Positions 12,481 to 25,486 of a stretch of 64,000 nt of DNA are shown here, piece after piece. The stretch lies in the NCBI GenBank assembly GCA_013396655.1, contig WBMV01003341.1:124001-188000 (forward strand), written 5' to 3'. Position 1 is the first letter of the stretch; each line of letters begins with the position of its first letter. The stretch comes from Campylorhamphus procurvoides. Taxonomy: Eukaryota > Chordata > Aves > Passeriformes > Dendrocolaptidae. A program made the translations under genes and the position numbers. Under the pieces are notes generated by a model, which ran no database searches, had not been told where the DNA came from, and saw nothing but the letters and a program-made list of their open reading frames with translations.

Positions 12481-14239
12481 CTATGGTCACTTGAGTGCCT
12501 GTCATCTGTCTCAGTGTCCAGTTTCCCAGTGCTGTATTGATGCCCATTAGCTGCTTGGTTGCACTGACAACATCAGTGATGCAGTGCTGGGAATCCATGG
12601 GCATGAGCAGCTGCAGTGCTCCAGCTGTTCAAGTGTGCACTCACCAGTGGTTTACATGAGACATCAGAGGTCACCATATGAAATCTTAGAAGGACTGGCA
12701 TAGGAGGGGAAAGTACTGCTGTACTGTTCTGTCATACGATTTTCTGCCATCCAGTTTTCTGCCAATGGAACTAACCAGAACACCTCTCCAAACTTTGGGT
12801 ATCACATACTTGATTGTTCCATCAACATGGTGGAACAGTGAACTTGCTGTGACTCAGTATTCATCCATGATGTTTAGTTGTTTATTTGGGATTTTTGGAG
12901 ACAATGAGCTTTACAACATACGTTCTTTCTTTGTGAGATTATTTTTTATTTGTTTTCACATAAATTAGAACATAAATTAAAGCAAAGTTGTGGGTTTTGT
13001 AATGCTCCAGAGTTCCTCATTGTGGCCACTCTGAAATAGGCTGACCTGCAACAAAGTACTTCTCCTTCTGGGAGTGCCTTGATGATCCTTGTGAGTTCTT
13101 GCCAGTCTGAGATATTTTGTGATTCTCTGATCACTTAGTACTACCTCTTTTTTTTCTCTGTCACAGTTAAGCACACAAATAACTGCCCATGTGTTTTCTG
13201 AGCTGAAGAAGCAGTTCTCTTTCTGGTAAAGTTACACATCAGGAAAACATGTGACAGTCATGGTACTTAGTTTTCAGTGATAAGGCTCTGAAGGCATTTG
13301 ATTCACTGTCACTAAAGGTCTCCACGATGTACTATGAGTGAGAGACAAACATAGATACAATCCCTTTCCTGCAGAGGGCAGAGAGAGGTGATCCAAGCCC
13401 ATCAGGTCTTTTCCATTGCTGTTAGGTATAATTTATTCAGGAAAATAATTTTCCTCCTCTCTACAACTAACTGGTTTTCTGGGGGCCCTGTATTTCCCTT
13501 TCTCTCACTTAGGTCTTTAACTATTTGTTTTTCTTACCCTAAATTCCATTGATGTTAATGGAAAGTACACGTGCAAAGGATAATAAACATCTAAATATTT
13601 GTATTCTGCTAACTCTTCTCCCTAGGGCACAGCAGTAAAAATGTTATAGGCAAATACACTTGTGTATAAGAACCAGAAGCACAGAAGGAGCAAATTTGAT
13701 GTCTCTCTTTTTCCCACTGCAGTGAGGTAAAGAAGCAGTAGAAAGTGCCATTTGATTCTCTTTAGATAAATCTATTCACATAAAAAGAAAGAGACATTTT
13801 AGTATTACTCCAGCAATTGTGTTTGAGGAACATGACTTGGTTCTGCCTAGTAGGGATAGACGTGACATTGATGTTTTTGTCAACTGCTTGAAAGAATGGA
13901 AACGCCTGGCAGGAACAGCATGCCGAAAGATGTGAAGTTGAGAACCTTTCTGAGACAACTAAATTAAGAGCATGGCCACTTTTTCTTCATCAGTCATCAG
14001 TGATGAACAAGATAATCATGACTTCAGGGCTACTGATATCACATGAGTGTCCCCCTGTTGGGGGGGAGGATGTCTTGAAAGCCTTTAACAATGAATGGTT
14101 TGTTGTTCTTTGAGTTGCACAAATCTGCTACTCTATCACAACACTTGAATGGTATCACTAATATCTTCAATTTTGGCCCTGTTTTACTATTTTTATTACA
14201 CTAGGATGGGAAGGGACCATCTGTGTCAGCAAGGCCAGA
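12481..14239. other. Unassigned non-coding DNA
   Basis: No gene or repeat family recognised. The sequence right after the LTR has no primer-binding site or gag-like frame. A run of G (14059-14067) is the only notable simple sequence. Confidence 0.5.
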
Positions 14240-14335
14240 CATCAACAACCATTGGCATCCCTGCCCATGGCACGGAAATTGGAACCAGATGATCTTTAAG
14301 GTCCCTTACAGCACAAACCATTCTATGATTCTATA
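14240..14335 (+). mobile_element. CR1 LINE 3' tail, plus strand
   Basis: A short 5'-truncated CR1 consisting only of 3' UTR. It reads CATGGCACGGAAATTGGAACC, GATGATCTTTAAGGTCCCTT and then ATTCTATGATTCTATA. The tail is the CR1 eight-base repeat. Sequence from about 14205 may also belong to it but is less clear. Confidence 0.92.
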
Positions 14336-16306
14336 AACTACAGGAAACCATGAATTAGGTGGCTTAGTTAGGAAGATCTCATTCTGTATGTCTCTGCAGC
14401 CCCCTCTCCAGCACCATATGGCAGTTTCTGAAGACCTGTAGTATGAGACCAAAAGCTGCAATGACAAAGTGACATTGAATTTGGAGGCCAAGTGGAGACT
14501 GCCACTGCCTGAGAAGGTGCTAGGACTCATTAAACCCTCTAGAGGATTCTAGATAGGAAACCATGATCCATGATGCAAAGAGGTGAAAAACAAGCACATA
14601 AACAACCTTACTAATATGATTCAGGGATTTAAATACCCAGCCAAATCTGGTGATATGATTGTGTAAGCAAGCTGCACAAATTTTCCCATACAATTTAACC
14701 TTGGAGAGAACGTGATGTTCTGGGGACACCAGAGCCACCTGCCTAGCTTTGGCCAACATTCTCCATCTTGGAAGAAGGTGAATGTGTCCTCACTCATCAT
14801 CTCTATCTCTGAAGCCAAATCAGAAGATTGGCAGAACACTCAATTATGGAAATAAGACAGTAGAAATAAAGTTACAACAAGATAACTTGTTTTCAAACTC
14901 CTGTGCATACACCAAAACACCAGACAGCCCAGGTTTCATACGGGGAATCACCCAAAGGCAGATGCTTTCCTGCTCTGTGGATTGCTTGGAAAAAGGGTTT
15001 GTATATGTGTGTCACAGGAGTGAAGGGGATTTGTTGGGGCAGGGAGACATATGGTGGCATTCTGCCATGGTAATCTCCCAACAGGGTAGTGTCCATTAAG
15101 GAGCCTATACTGCTTGGGTCCATCTGGCAGCTGGTGCCCTTGGGCCCTCTGGTCCACACCAGCCAACACCAAGCATGGGAGATTTGCACTGAGCCTTCGG
15201 CACCACCATCCTGCTGCCTCCACCAGCAGTGCTCCAGCAGGGAGCGGAGGGGAGCCCGCCCTCCACCCCTCATCACATACCATGGGACAGAAGTAGTTTT
15301 TTGTTTTTTATAAAACCTGTAGGACTGCATTTTTTCCTGGGGTAGTTCAAGCTAGCATGAATGTAAAAATTTGTAGCGGCATGTAGCACATTTGTTCTGT
15401 ACAACTGAAGCCGCTGGGGTGCCTGGCTGAGTGAAAAACAAGCACAATTCTTTAAATCCAGGGATCTCTTCCATGGCAAAGCTCTAACTACCAATATGCC
15501 TGTCTCCCCTAGGGCTAGCTACTGGCAGCAAAACTATGAAAATAAGGTAACATTTCACACCCTTTTATCATTTTCCTAACCCCACCCTCCTACAAAGTAG
15601 CCAGTGGGGAAAGGAAGGTCCTGACACTCCTTTTCCTGAAGGGACAAAACCAGTAGGAAATAGCTGAGCAACTTTGTGCCCCTTCGGCAACTGTAATTCC
15701 CCAGAATACATATGGTTATTATAGTGATGATTAGCAAGATATAAATGATCATGTTTCACGTTTTTACTTTTTTTAATTAAATTCATAGGTATTTTCCCCC
15801 ACTAGAAAAGTGCATGATGTGTGAAACTGGGAAAAAACTTACTGAAAATTGCAGAACACTTTTATCAACAAGGACATTCAGACAGCTACAGAAATAATAA
15901 ACAACTTTTTGGGCACCATTATTTAAATCCCTTCAGCAGTGTCCTATTCCTTTTGAAGAAGGGTCAGACTATTCCCTGAGTGTGCTGAAGTGCTGATGCA
16001 ACTATCGCTCCTGTTATGAACTTGCTCGCTTTTAAAACGTTCTCAGTAGCATCCCACATAATCTAAGGCATGGTCAGCCTTAAGAAAATGATAAATAGGA
16101 CTGACTGCAATTCCAAAGCAAGAAAAAAGTCAGGGGAAAATAGAAGAGTTGAATATTCATGCTCAGATTCATAATGAGTAAAAAAGGTAATTTACAGTTT
16201 TCTCTCCAGTGGTCTCTTTGGTTAGTGTTTTAAAGAACCATGTACTTCAAAAAATGAAGGAATAGATGGACAATGTTCACCTAGAAGCTGTGCCTTATTT
16301 TTTTGA
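14336..16306. other. Unassigned DNA with a GC-rich patch at 15060-15290
   Basis: The patch at 15060-15290 is visibly richer in G and C than its surroundings and carries overlapping open frames on both strands. The longest is 145 codons on the minus strand at 14893-15330. None shows a domain, and frames on both strands across one GC-rich patch are expected from low stop density. The rest is AT-rich and unremarkable. Confidence 0.45.
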
Positions 16307-16380
16307 AGTAACAGTTCAGTTGATCTCTAAGGTCCGTTCCAACCCCTTAACATTCTACGATGATATCATTTTATGATTTA
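16307..16380 (+). mobile_element. CR1 LINE 3' tail, plus strand
   Basis: The text AGTTGATCTCTAAGGTCCGTT, CCAACC, ACATTCTACGATGATAT and ATTTTATGATTTA is a diverged CR1 3' end with the tail repeat partly decayed. It is very short and strongly 5'-truncated. Confidence 0.75.
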
Positions 16381-19300
16381 GTGGGGTTAGAATTAAAGAC
16401 AAAGAGGAACTCTGTATACAAGTTGTTTGACCTTGTATGTCCATAAAGACTGAAGACATAGCTGGTTAGTTATTTCTCCTGAAAATATTCACTGATAAGG
16501 CAAGCAAACTAGAAACACTTTTGGTCATTATTTTCTCGTAAAAAAGAAAGAAAAAAACCCAAAACACCCATCAAAATCCCCCAACACCTGTTCCACATCA
16601 ATCCCTTGCTCTTTTTTCACCAATTCACTCCTTGTTTGTAGGAAAGGGAATTAAGAGGATAGAAAAAGAATGGAAAAAGGTAAATAAAGGTTGCATAAAA
16701 TGGGTATTTTAAACTCAGAAAACGAAATCTTGTAAAAATGTTTCTCTTCTTTCCCAATTCACTTCTATCACAAGTTTCAAGCCTTCCAAGTTATAATACA
16801 TACACAGAGACAAAACCTGTGCCTGTGGATCTCTCTTTCAAGTTGTTCTTGTTTTTTAGTGTAATTCTTTCTGGCTTTTAGCAAGCGTAATCTCCTTTAA
16901 TTGTGAGCCTTTCTTAATGAAGACTATTCTTGAAACTGTCATTTAAAATAAGTCATTAATTGTTTTCCACCCCCCATTAAATATAATAGGAAGCTATACC
17001 ATTAATTCTATCACTGCTAAATCCCCATGTTGCCAGATGCTAAAGCAGAATGGGACTATGGATTACAAAACATATGGATTTATTTACTCTAGGTAACTTC
17101 TTTATTAAAATATCTTAACACAGTCATTACTAAGACTTCTTTCCCAAGCCCCTGCTGTCACACTCTGCTCTGCTCAGGAACACACACCACATCTGCTTTT
17201 CACATATGCTTTCCAGCCCCAGTCCACCCACACAGGCCCCTCTCTCAGCAGTAAGTGCCCCTCCTCCTGAGCCTCAGATGCAAACACACAGTGGGGCTGT
17301 AGCACTAACAGGGGTACAGGGGGTTTAAATGGGCCTGGGCTGTCTTGGAGTATTTGCCTGTAGCATCCCTGTTTCAGCATCTTTGGTCTTCACCAGTAAA
17401 CTCTCCAGCTACATGCTGACTGCGCAGTGATAGTCCCCGCAAGCAAGGCAGCTTCTTCAGCATACCAAGGGCAGATTTTTCACTAGTGACCCACAACCAG
17501 GGTTTTCTAACTCATTTACAAAAATTTAAAAAGTGAGCCCACACCTTCCACTCTCCATTTCTTTAAGCCACAAGTGCCTGAGCTGTAGACTATTGCAAAA
17601 GACAGTCCTTGCCACTGGGGAGCAAGAAAAGAGAAAGACCTGTGATGAGCTGCCTGTTTCTTTGAAAACTGCTCAGATGCCTTTCTGAGTAGTGTAAGAA
17701 ACGTGCCTGCTTGAGCAGACAGATGGATTTTTCTGAAGATTTCAGTTTGTCCTTGGTTTGCCTAAGTCTGATTTTCTAACTGCAAGAGCAGGCTTGCCCT
17801 TCCCCTCCCTATGAAGTTTGTTGTCAGTATGCAAATAGATAACCAGTAAAAAGTGGAAACTATTCTTAAAATGTACACTCTTTGTTTCCTACCTGTCTCC
17901 ACTTTCCTTAGTTAGTTTGTCTTTTCCCTATGGGCAGCATGCTTTAGCCTGACTTTCTAATACTCCACCCCTTCAGTGATTCTATTAAATTTTATTTCTG
18001 AGTTATCATCTTTGAGCCAAAAAAGCCAAAATGAGTAACTTTTTTATTATTATTATTAGCAGGAAACACATATTCTAATAAAGGACTTTTGAAACTGCCT
18101 CCATAGCAACCAAGGATTCTTAATAAAAGAGGATGTTCAACAATCTCCTCACTGCTTAACAATGTGTTTCAAACCACAGCCCCCCACCTAATGAACTAGA
18201 TTTACAGTGCATATCACATCACCATCTCCCCACATTAAAATACTAAAGATGAAAAATAATACCCTCTAAAATTAGGCAATAGATAATTAAGACTTAATAC
18301 TCAGACCATTCTGTTTCTTTCTCGCCATCTTTACCCTCTTCTCGTGGCACCACTATGAAGTACTTCTCCCTAGCGAACCTCTTTCATATCCCTTTAGTTC
18401 AGCCATTCTCATAAAGTCAGAGCACTTTTATTCTTGCCTTCTGTTCATGAAGTCTTCACTTAATCTCACCCCAATCTGCAAATCTCTCACCTGGTTCCCA
18501 GCCTCACCTGGAATTCAAGCTAGGTGCTATTCCTTCCTCCACTCACAACCTAGTTGCTTACTTTTCCTCTCATCTAACTTCTTTTTTTAACTACTCGTTC
18601 ACTGCTAATTTTTTCTGCCTCACCACTTCTTGACTTTTACTCCCCTTTTCTGCTTTTTCCTGTCTGGGTTCCTGAGCATTTTTGCTTTTCCAACTCTTCT
18701 TTGTCCACTCAAATCTAATTGTCCAGATGGTAAATTGTTCTAGCCTAATTGCTCCTAACCTGAGTTCTGTCTTCCCTTGTTGTTCTGTCTATCAAATGGT
18801 TCCATTTGCTCTAACAGGCTTTTCAAGCTGACACCTTTTTACTCACACAGTTCAATTCTGTTTTGTCAATTAAGTTCACTATTACTTGTACTGCCAGGAC
18901 ATTCTTATTAACTTTTTATCCTCTGTAATATCACCAGCATGGATTCATACGTAGTTTTAATTACAAATGTCTGGTAGATGGCAGCTCCTTTCTTACTATC
19001 TAATAAGTATAAAATGTATTTAATTATTCTGTAAACAAAATCTGTCAGGGCAGGAAGAAGACAGACAATAAGCAACACTCAACAATCATCTGCTCCTGGA
19101 ACTACTTTCCAAGTGTAAGCATTGCAGGCAAATACTTAAACTTCAGCAGTATGAATATTTCTTCTCTCTCCAATCCCCTTATTCCTCTGATGAGGACTAC
19201 TAAGGCTTAGTTTTATAATGTTGTTTGGGGGGGTGAGGAAGTCTTCTTTCTTTGTATTTCTGTTACCATATTTTGGCAGATTTGAGCACAGAACGAACAC

Positions 19301-22073
19301 ATGAACAGTGATTGTGTTCTTCAAATGGGAATATTTAAGAGAATCAAATGGGGCTTAAACAAGAATGTGGGTATTAATGATGTGTGTCTTAACAAACCCA
19401 ACCAACATGACAAAACGAGTTGAAGTAATACTAATGAATTATTGCAAAATAAATGTTCTTTACATACATCAAAACAGTTTTGCAGAACACCCAGGTAATA
19501 TCAATAAATTACCGACAGTAGCAGTGTCCAAAAATATTGACTGAGAATTAGAATTAACATCTAACACAGACCAGATGTGAGCTCACAAGAGCGTTGGCCA
19601 TATTAACATCAATGGGTTTCCACACAGAACGGTAACCATTTCTCATTAACAACAAAGTTGTCACTGAGCTGTGCTTATGGTGCTAACTGATACTTCCATG
19701 TTGGGCCTTCTTCACAGGGGGTTAAAGCAGGATACAGGATACAACAGATTTCCAGAGGAAATTAATTAATTCAAACCATTTACAGCATGTTGACAAGGTT
19801 AGGTTGGCAATGCTGTCACTCAGCTTAGATAAAAACACACACAGGTTAGACTGATTCCAGGATTTAGTAAGGGAGGGAGAAAAAAACAATTAAAAATTTT
19901 CGAATGCCAAGGTTTCTTACTTGGGTCTTTTTTCCCTAACAAATAAACACATTGTTCTTCTGCACAAATAGTTGAATTTTATTAAGATTTAAGGTAGTTT
20001 TACAAATTTTCATGAGAACACTTGGCTCAAAGTGTCCATAATTATACTTTAAGGAAGTAACAGGTTTGGGGAGTATTTATATAATTCCCAAAAGATTTAA
20101 GTCTTCAAATTTTAAAGATCATAATCTTTGAATTCTGCTTCCTACATTTGACTGCTTAAACAAACGTCAATGAAAATGATCTCATGTTATATGTAAAGTC
20201 ATTTAAGCTAATGGAAAGAAGGTGAAAAGAAAGGAAAGTAATTGTTCCATCATATCACCTTTTCCAGATTAAGTTAGCTAATGAGAGTGCTGTAAGGACA
20301 GGAGTGACCTTTCCTTTTGGTGTCTTAGACATCTTTCAAGGGGATATTCTGGGTTTCTTTTGTTGTTTGTTTTTTTTAATGGCAGAAACAGACATTAAGA
20401 GTGTTCCCTGAATGCTTCATGCTGCCTTGAACAGATATTGATCCCTCTAGAAAAGAAACCACATATACAAGGAGGTGTTCATCCTGCCATTTCAATACAT
20501 TTTTGGTACACCTTCTGTCAGTCTGGTATCACAGGCAACTCAGACATCACCTGAGCAGTGGCTACAAAGCCACACTGTCAGAGTTAAAAACTATAGTTTC
20601 TTCTCTCAATTTGTCTGCAAGAGCTTTGGACTTGATTTATGCACAGTAACAAAGCTGTTAACTTTTTTTCCTCTCCACCCTTTTCCCTCTCATGACTCTG
20701 TTTCTGTTTTGTGTCAGCTGTATATCCATACATACATGTAGCTGAGTTGTCTTCCATTACTCTGACATGTAAAAAAATATCAATATTGAAATAATTGCTG
20801 AAGTTTTTAGAGACCATGTTCAAACTGGAGCAATGGACTTTTGTGTGAGGAAAAATTCATTAATTACTTTTTCTGTGAAGTAAAAGCTGTTAAGAAGTGA
20901 AATTTTGGGCATATTTTCAGCCCTTCATCTCGCAGCCAAACCAGAGATGTCTTTATTCTCAGAAATCACTTCCTCCTTGCTAAGAACTCTGCTGCTGGGA
21001 TACATGGAGCGAAGAAATCATCTGCTTTGAGGACCAAGGCCATCATTTTGGTATGAAGCTTAGGAACTGGTGAACTATCATGAATCTGTAGCAGCTGAGT
21101 CATGAAAAAACAGACTGCAAGACTGCTTAAAGCTGCAAGACTCAATTAATTGTTTCCACAAGGAGATTTAGAGAACAGGAGGTGCAATACACCAGTCTGT
21201 ATGTATATAATTGCAATCACTGATTGTCAGTTCTAATTAGAAAAAAACATGGCCCCAGAGGAAGCTACGAGGGATGGAAAAGAAAAGAGTAATGGAGTTT
21301 TCAAAGCTGACTGCAGCTAGTTGCTCTTTAGAGTCCCATGTTCTCTGTTTAAGGCAGAGTCTACCTCCATGGTACCAGCATGCTCTCTTGAGAGTGAGTG
21401 ATGAATAATTCCAGTAGTAAAGAAGCAAGAGGCCATGAGATATAGTTGTACTTATTTATTGAGTCCTGAGAGAGCTGAAGTGATTCATGTGAGCACTGAC
21501 CTTGACATTCTCTTAATCTGAGGTGGTATGAAGAGCTTGCTGAGACTCATCTGTCCCCATGGCTGCTGCTTTATGCTAATGTTCATCCACGTAGGAACTC
21601 GTCATAGTGCCAGGGCCAGGAATAATGCTGAATAGATGAGAAATCATATACTTCTGGAAAGGAGGATGAAAGATCTGGACTCAGATGGTGTTTCAGTCAG
21701 ATCTTCTGGAAGAGGGTAAAAGTCTGTGGAGAGCACAGATATATCCTGTAGAAGCCACTGCTGAACATATGGTGTCATTGGGAGGGTTTCAGACTTATGT
21801 CTAACTTGTGATGAGAGGGAAAAATCATGATGCTACTATTACATAGCAGTTATCACTCTTTATGAATATTTTAGCAGTGGTTCTTAGAAAATATTCAATT
21901 TTGGACTAAAAGGGTTTGTCCTGTATTAGAAACTGTGCGAAGTTTTGTGATAATCCAAAGGCAAGGATATCATAATTTTATCATCATTTTATTAAAGTTA
22001 CAGATGACAGAAGCTGGAAAACCTTTGAGTACACAGTAGAATAGAATGCAAGTTCAAAATTATCTCAGAAATC
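16381..22073. other. Unassigned DNA with a pyrimidine-rich stretch
   Basis: No gene recognised in 5.7 kb. A GC-richer patch lies at about 17140-17400. From about 18300 to 18860 the plus strand is strongly enriched in C and T, with few runs of purine. A small TTATTATTATTA tract lies near 18043-18058. Confidence 0.5.
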
Positions 22074-22165
22074 AAGAGAATCACAGACTTTTTCAAGTTG
22101 AGAGGGCTTTACGAAGGTCGTCTGTCCAGTTTCTGGATCATTAGGTCAAGTTGATCATGGTCTTT
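22074..22165 (-). mobile_element. CR1 LINE 3' tail, minus strand
   Basis: The plus strand reads GAGAATCACAGACTTTTTCAA, then GGGCTTTACGAAGGTCGTCTG and TCCAGTTTCTGGATCATTAG. This corresponds to the reverse complement of a diverged CR1 3' end. It is old and short. Confidence 0.75.
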
Positions 22166-22489
22166 CAAAATCTTCACAGAAAATATAGACACTGTTCTAA
22201 AAGGACACACATAAAATTATTCTCTAACTACAACTGAAAAACATCTGGCTAAATGAAAAGATTTGAGAGTTACTGTGGCTCACAAGCTGGACAAGTGTCA
22301 AGAATGTTACACTTTTCTGAAAAAAAGTAAATAGGAATGTTATCTCTAATTCAGCTGAAATATTTGCTGTATTTGGCCCGAGTAAGGTGTCAGCTGGAAC
22401 GCTAATGTCTGATTTTGTGCACAGTTCGGGAGGGATGGGGACTAAGTGAGTAATGTATTGTGATAACAACAAGGGGTTCTAATTAGCAC

Positions 22490-22725
22490 AGGGGAGATTA
22501 AATAGATGACAGGAAAAATCTCATAACAGAGAGGTTAGTGCAGCACTGGAATGCATTGCCTGGGAAGGCTGTGAAGTTTCTGTCACTGGAGGTTACTGAA
22601 AAACAGGTTGGACAAGAACTTGTCAGGAATGACATAGAAATATCTGATCTTCTCTGTGGACAAGGAAGGGATGAAATGGCCTGTTAAGGTCTCCTCCAGG
22701 TCTAGTCCTGTCTGTAATTTCTAAA
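22490..22725 (+). mobile_element. Old CR1 LINE 3' end, plus strand
   Basis: The text GCAGCACTGGAATGCATTGCC, TTTCTGTCACTGGAGGTTA, AACAGGTTGGACAAGAACTTG and TTAAGGTCTCCTCCAGGTCT follows an old CR1 subfamily across the end of ORF2 and the 3' UTR. The final tail repeat is gone. The opposite-strand CR1 tail at 22074-22165 is an independent insertion. Confidence 0.8.
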
Positions 22726-25423
22726 TTATTCATTCAGATTTAGAAAGAATTAAACTCTGTGACAATGTGTTGTTTAAATGCATCTCTTGGAAACAACAAC
22801 TAGGTTATTTCTTTCTGATCTGGATACAGTCACTGCTCATATGTGTATGGTGCCTGTTCTCCTTAGGTCCTAATGAGCTGAATCTGCCAAGATCCATTAG
22901 CCAAAATATTTCGGCTCACCGCCTCTTATTTTAGAAGATAAAAGTGCTCATATGAGCATCTCTGCAAGCAAATTAAAGTGGGGGTAATAAATTCTGCAAA
23001 AGATGCAGTAATGACCAGCTGGATGTGAATTAGTATATGGCAACCTCTTTTATGGGCATACCTGTTTGAGTAGTACACATCTGTACACACTCTTAATGAT
23101 GGCTTGCAGCTTTTTTATTTTTTGGCACACCAGTACAAAGCAATTTGGTATCCTGTAATGGAGAAACTACTCATCCTTTCACAATAATAGGTACTTTTTA
23201 ATTCAGTAAAGATCAAACATCAGTAAAGTATTATAATATTCAGTGCACAAGAACTAGACCTGAAATGCACAAAAAAAAAATCAGCACACACGTCCTCAGA
23301 TTTAGAACACGAAGTAAAGCTTTTCTTTCTGGAATTTGGAGTCTTGGGTTATTTTTCTTGCCTACTGTCCTTTAAATCAGTCCTGAACTAATGCTTCTCA
23401 GTGGCTGGCACAGTGCTTTGGTTGCTGGGAATTCAGAGTTCTCTTCTCGGGACAGTGGTTGATTTAATCTGGGATTTGGGCCAAGTGACTGAATGTCTTT
23501 TTGCCTTTTCCACAGCTTTTAAATCCCCAGGACGTTTTATTCTTTCAGAGAAGGTATGATAGGAGTTATCTCAGAAAGCAGATGTCGCCTGTGCTGTTTT
23601 CTTGCTCAAACACAGCAGTAAGCACACTGCTTACTAAATTCCTAATTTTAGTTAGTGCTATCCACCGTCTCCAGCCATACTGCTAGCCCACTCTTCTGCA
23701 TCACTACTAAAACTATTTTGTTATTTGTTTAGGACCTTATCCTCAATGAGATGAATATTAATGAAATTCATGTTCCTTCCATCGATTTCAGCTTGTTCAC
23801 CAGTCAGTTTCTGTGGCCTCAAGCCACCTGTATTTCTAGACTGAATTTGTAATACACTTGGGGAAACAAACAATAACTGGAAATAAAAAGAAAGGGAACA
23901 TCAGAATAGGAGTCAGTAATATGAATGAGACTGTGCTAATACATATGAGTGATTGTTATTTTATTGTTATTAATATATTATTTTCATTTATATTTAAATA
24001 ATTAGTAACACTTCATGGCTGTTACTCTTAACATCTGTAACCAGACCTTGAAAACATACTGAAAGATTTTTATTTACATTTTATTGAAGATGCTGTTTGT
24101 AAAAAAGATAGTCTTAAAATGGCTTCTACAGTAATAAACAATGGGCATGATTTTCCTGCTTTTATTAATTTTTATAAAAAGTAGCTTCATTCCTCATTGA
24201 ACATAAATAAGCAAAGAAATATCAACAAAAATTATCTCAAACATAACACATAGAATCAATATATATGCTATAGATGTTTAATGCTTACAACGTAGCCTAT
24301 TCACCTTTAAAGGGGTCAAGTACTATTTTTCTCAGAAACAAAGATGGAACATTATCATGCAGTGAATCAAACTGTGTTTCAACAAATAGAATCATGAGAA
24401 AAACCAAAAAGCAAGTAAACAAAACCAACCTAAACATCTCTCCATTCTCTTTTGTGTTATTATGAATGCATATATGCGTGAGAAGCATACTGACATCCAA
24501 CACCCATAGACCAACTATAAATGAAAACCAATAATTTTACCGTTACAATTAAAAGTAATACTAAAGTATATTAGCAGATTTTCAGAATAACAGTGGCCAA
24601 TGAGTGCATTCATTTAACATAATGAAAGTAAACATATTACTACTGCTCATACTTATAAAAGTTTTGTGAAAACTTCCCACTTAGACGATCAAGCAGAATT
24701 TCTTTTACCAGTTCCTTCTGTGTCTTTGGGCATAAAGCTGGAAAAACTTACTGGGTCATAAAGCCCTGCTCCCTGTTATCAAAGGCAACTGAAACCTGTT
24801 TATAAATGCTGCAAGACTCATTATAAAATTGGCTAAGATTTCTCACCCTCTTGTTTCTGCTTGAAAGCTGTTCCTGGTATTAGAAATCTCCTAACTTCCA
24901 TTTCATGACCATTTTACACCTTTTTACTACTGTGCCAACAGTATCTATTAGTTTAATAGCTCTTTTTTCTCCCTGATGGTTTCCACCATATGTGCTTACA
25001 GATATTTTTATGATTTTTCTTATATATTATCTCCACTTTTATTTTATAGATCTATGTAGAGGTTATTCTCCAAGTTTGTTCTAATTTAAATTCAGTTTTT
25101 GAACATGGACTGGATCCAGTATTTCAGAGGAGAATTTTCTAGCACCTTATATAATGGCATCAACATGTCTCTATTTCTATCACTTTGCCTGAAGCATACT
25201 AGGATTATTTTTGCCTGCTTATAGTTACATGACACTATTTGACTGAATAAGGATATTCAGGTCTTTCTTGCCTTCTGCTATTTCAAGTTGAAGGAAACTT
25301 ATTTTATAGGAGAATTCTATTTAGAATGTAACTTTTGATGATAATATTGCATCCCCCCACATGTTCTTCTCTGGGCCTTCTGAGGTGACTGACAGAAATG
25401 ACAGAAGTGATGGATGGGCATTA
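22726..25423. other. Unassigned AT-rich DNA
   Basis: No gene or repeat family recognised. An especially AT-rich part lies at about 23940-24260 (runs such as TTATTGTTATTAATATATTA). Such AT-rich avian DNA may include conserved non-coding elements, but conservation cannot be judged from one sequence. Confidence 0.5.
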
Positions 25424-25486
25424 GCTCATAGAATATCCAGAGCTGGAAGGGACCCACAAGGATCATTGAAATCCAGCTGCTGCCCT
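25424..25486 (-). mobile_element. CR1 LINE 3' tail, minus strand
   Basis: The plus strand reads TCATAGAATATCCAGAGCTGG, AAGGGACCCACAAGGATCAT and TGAAATCCAGCTGCTGCCCT, the reverse complement of a CR1 3' end. Only about 60 bases of the element are left, a very short 5'-truncated insertion. Confidence 0.88.
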
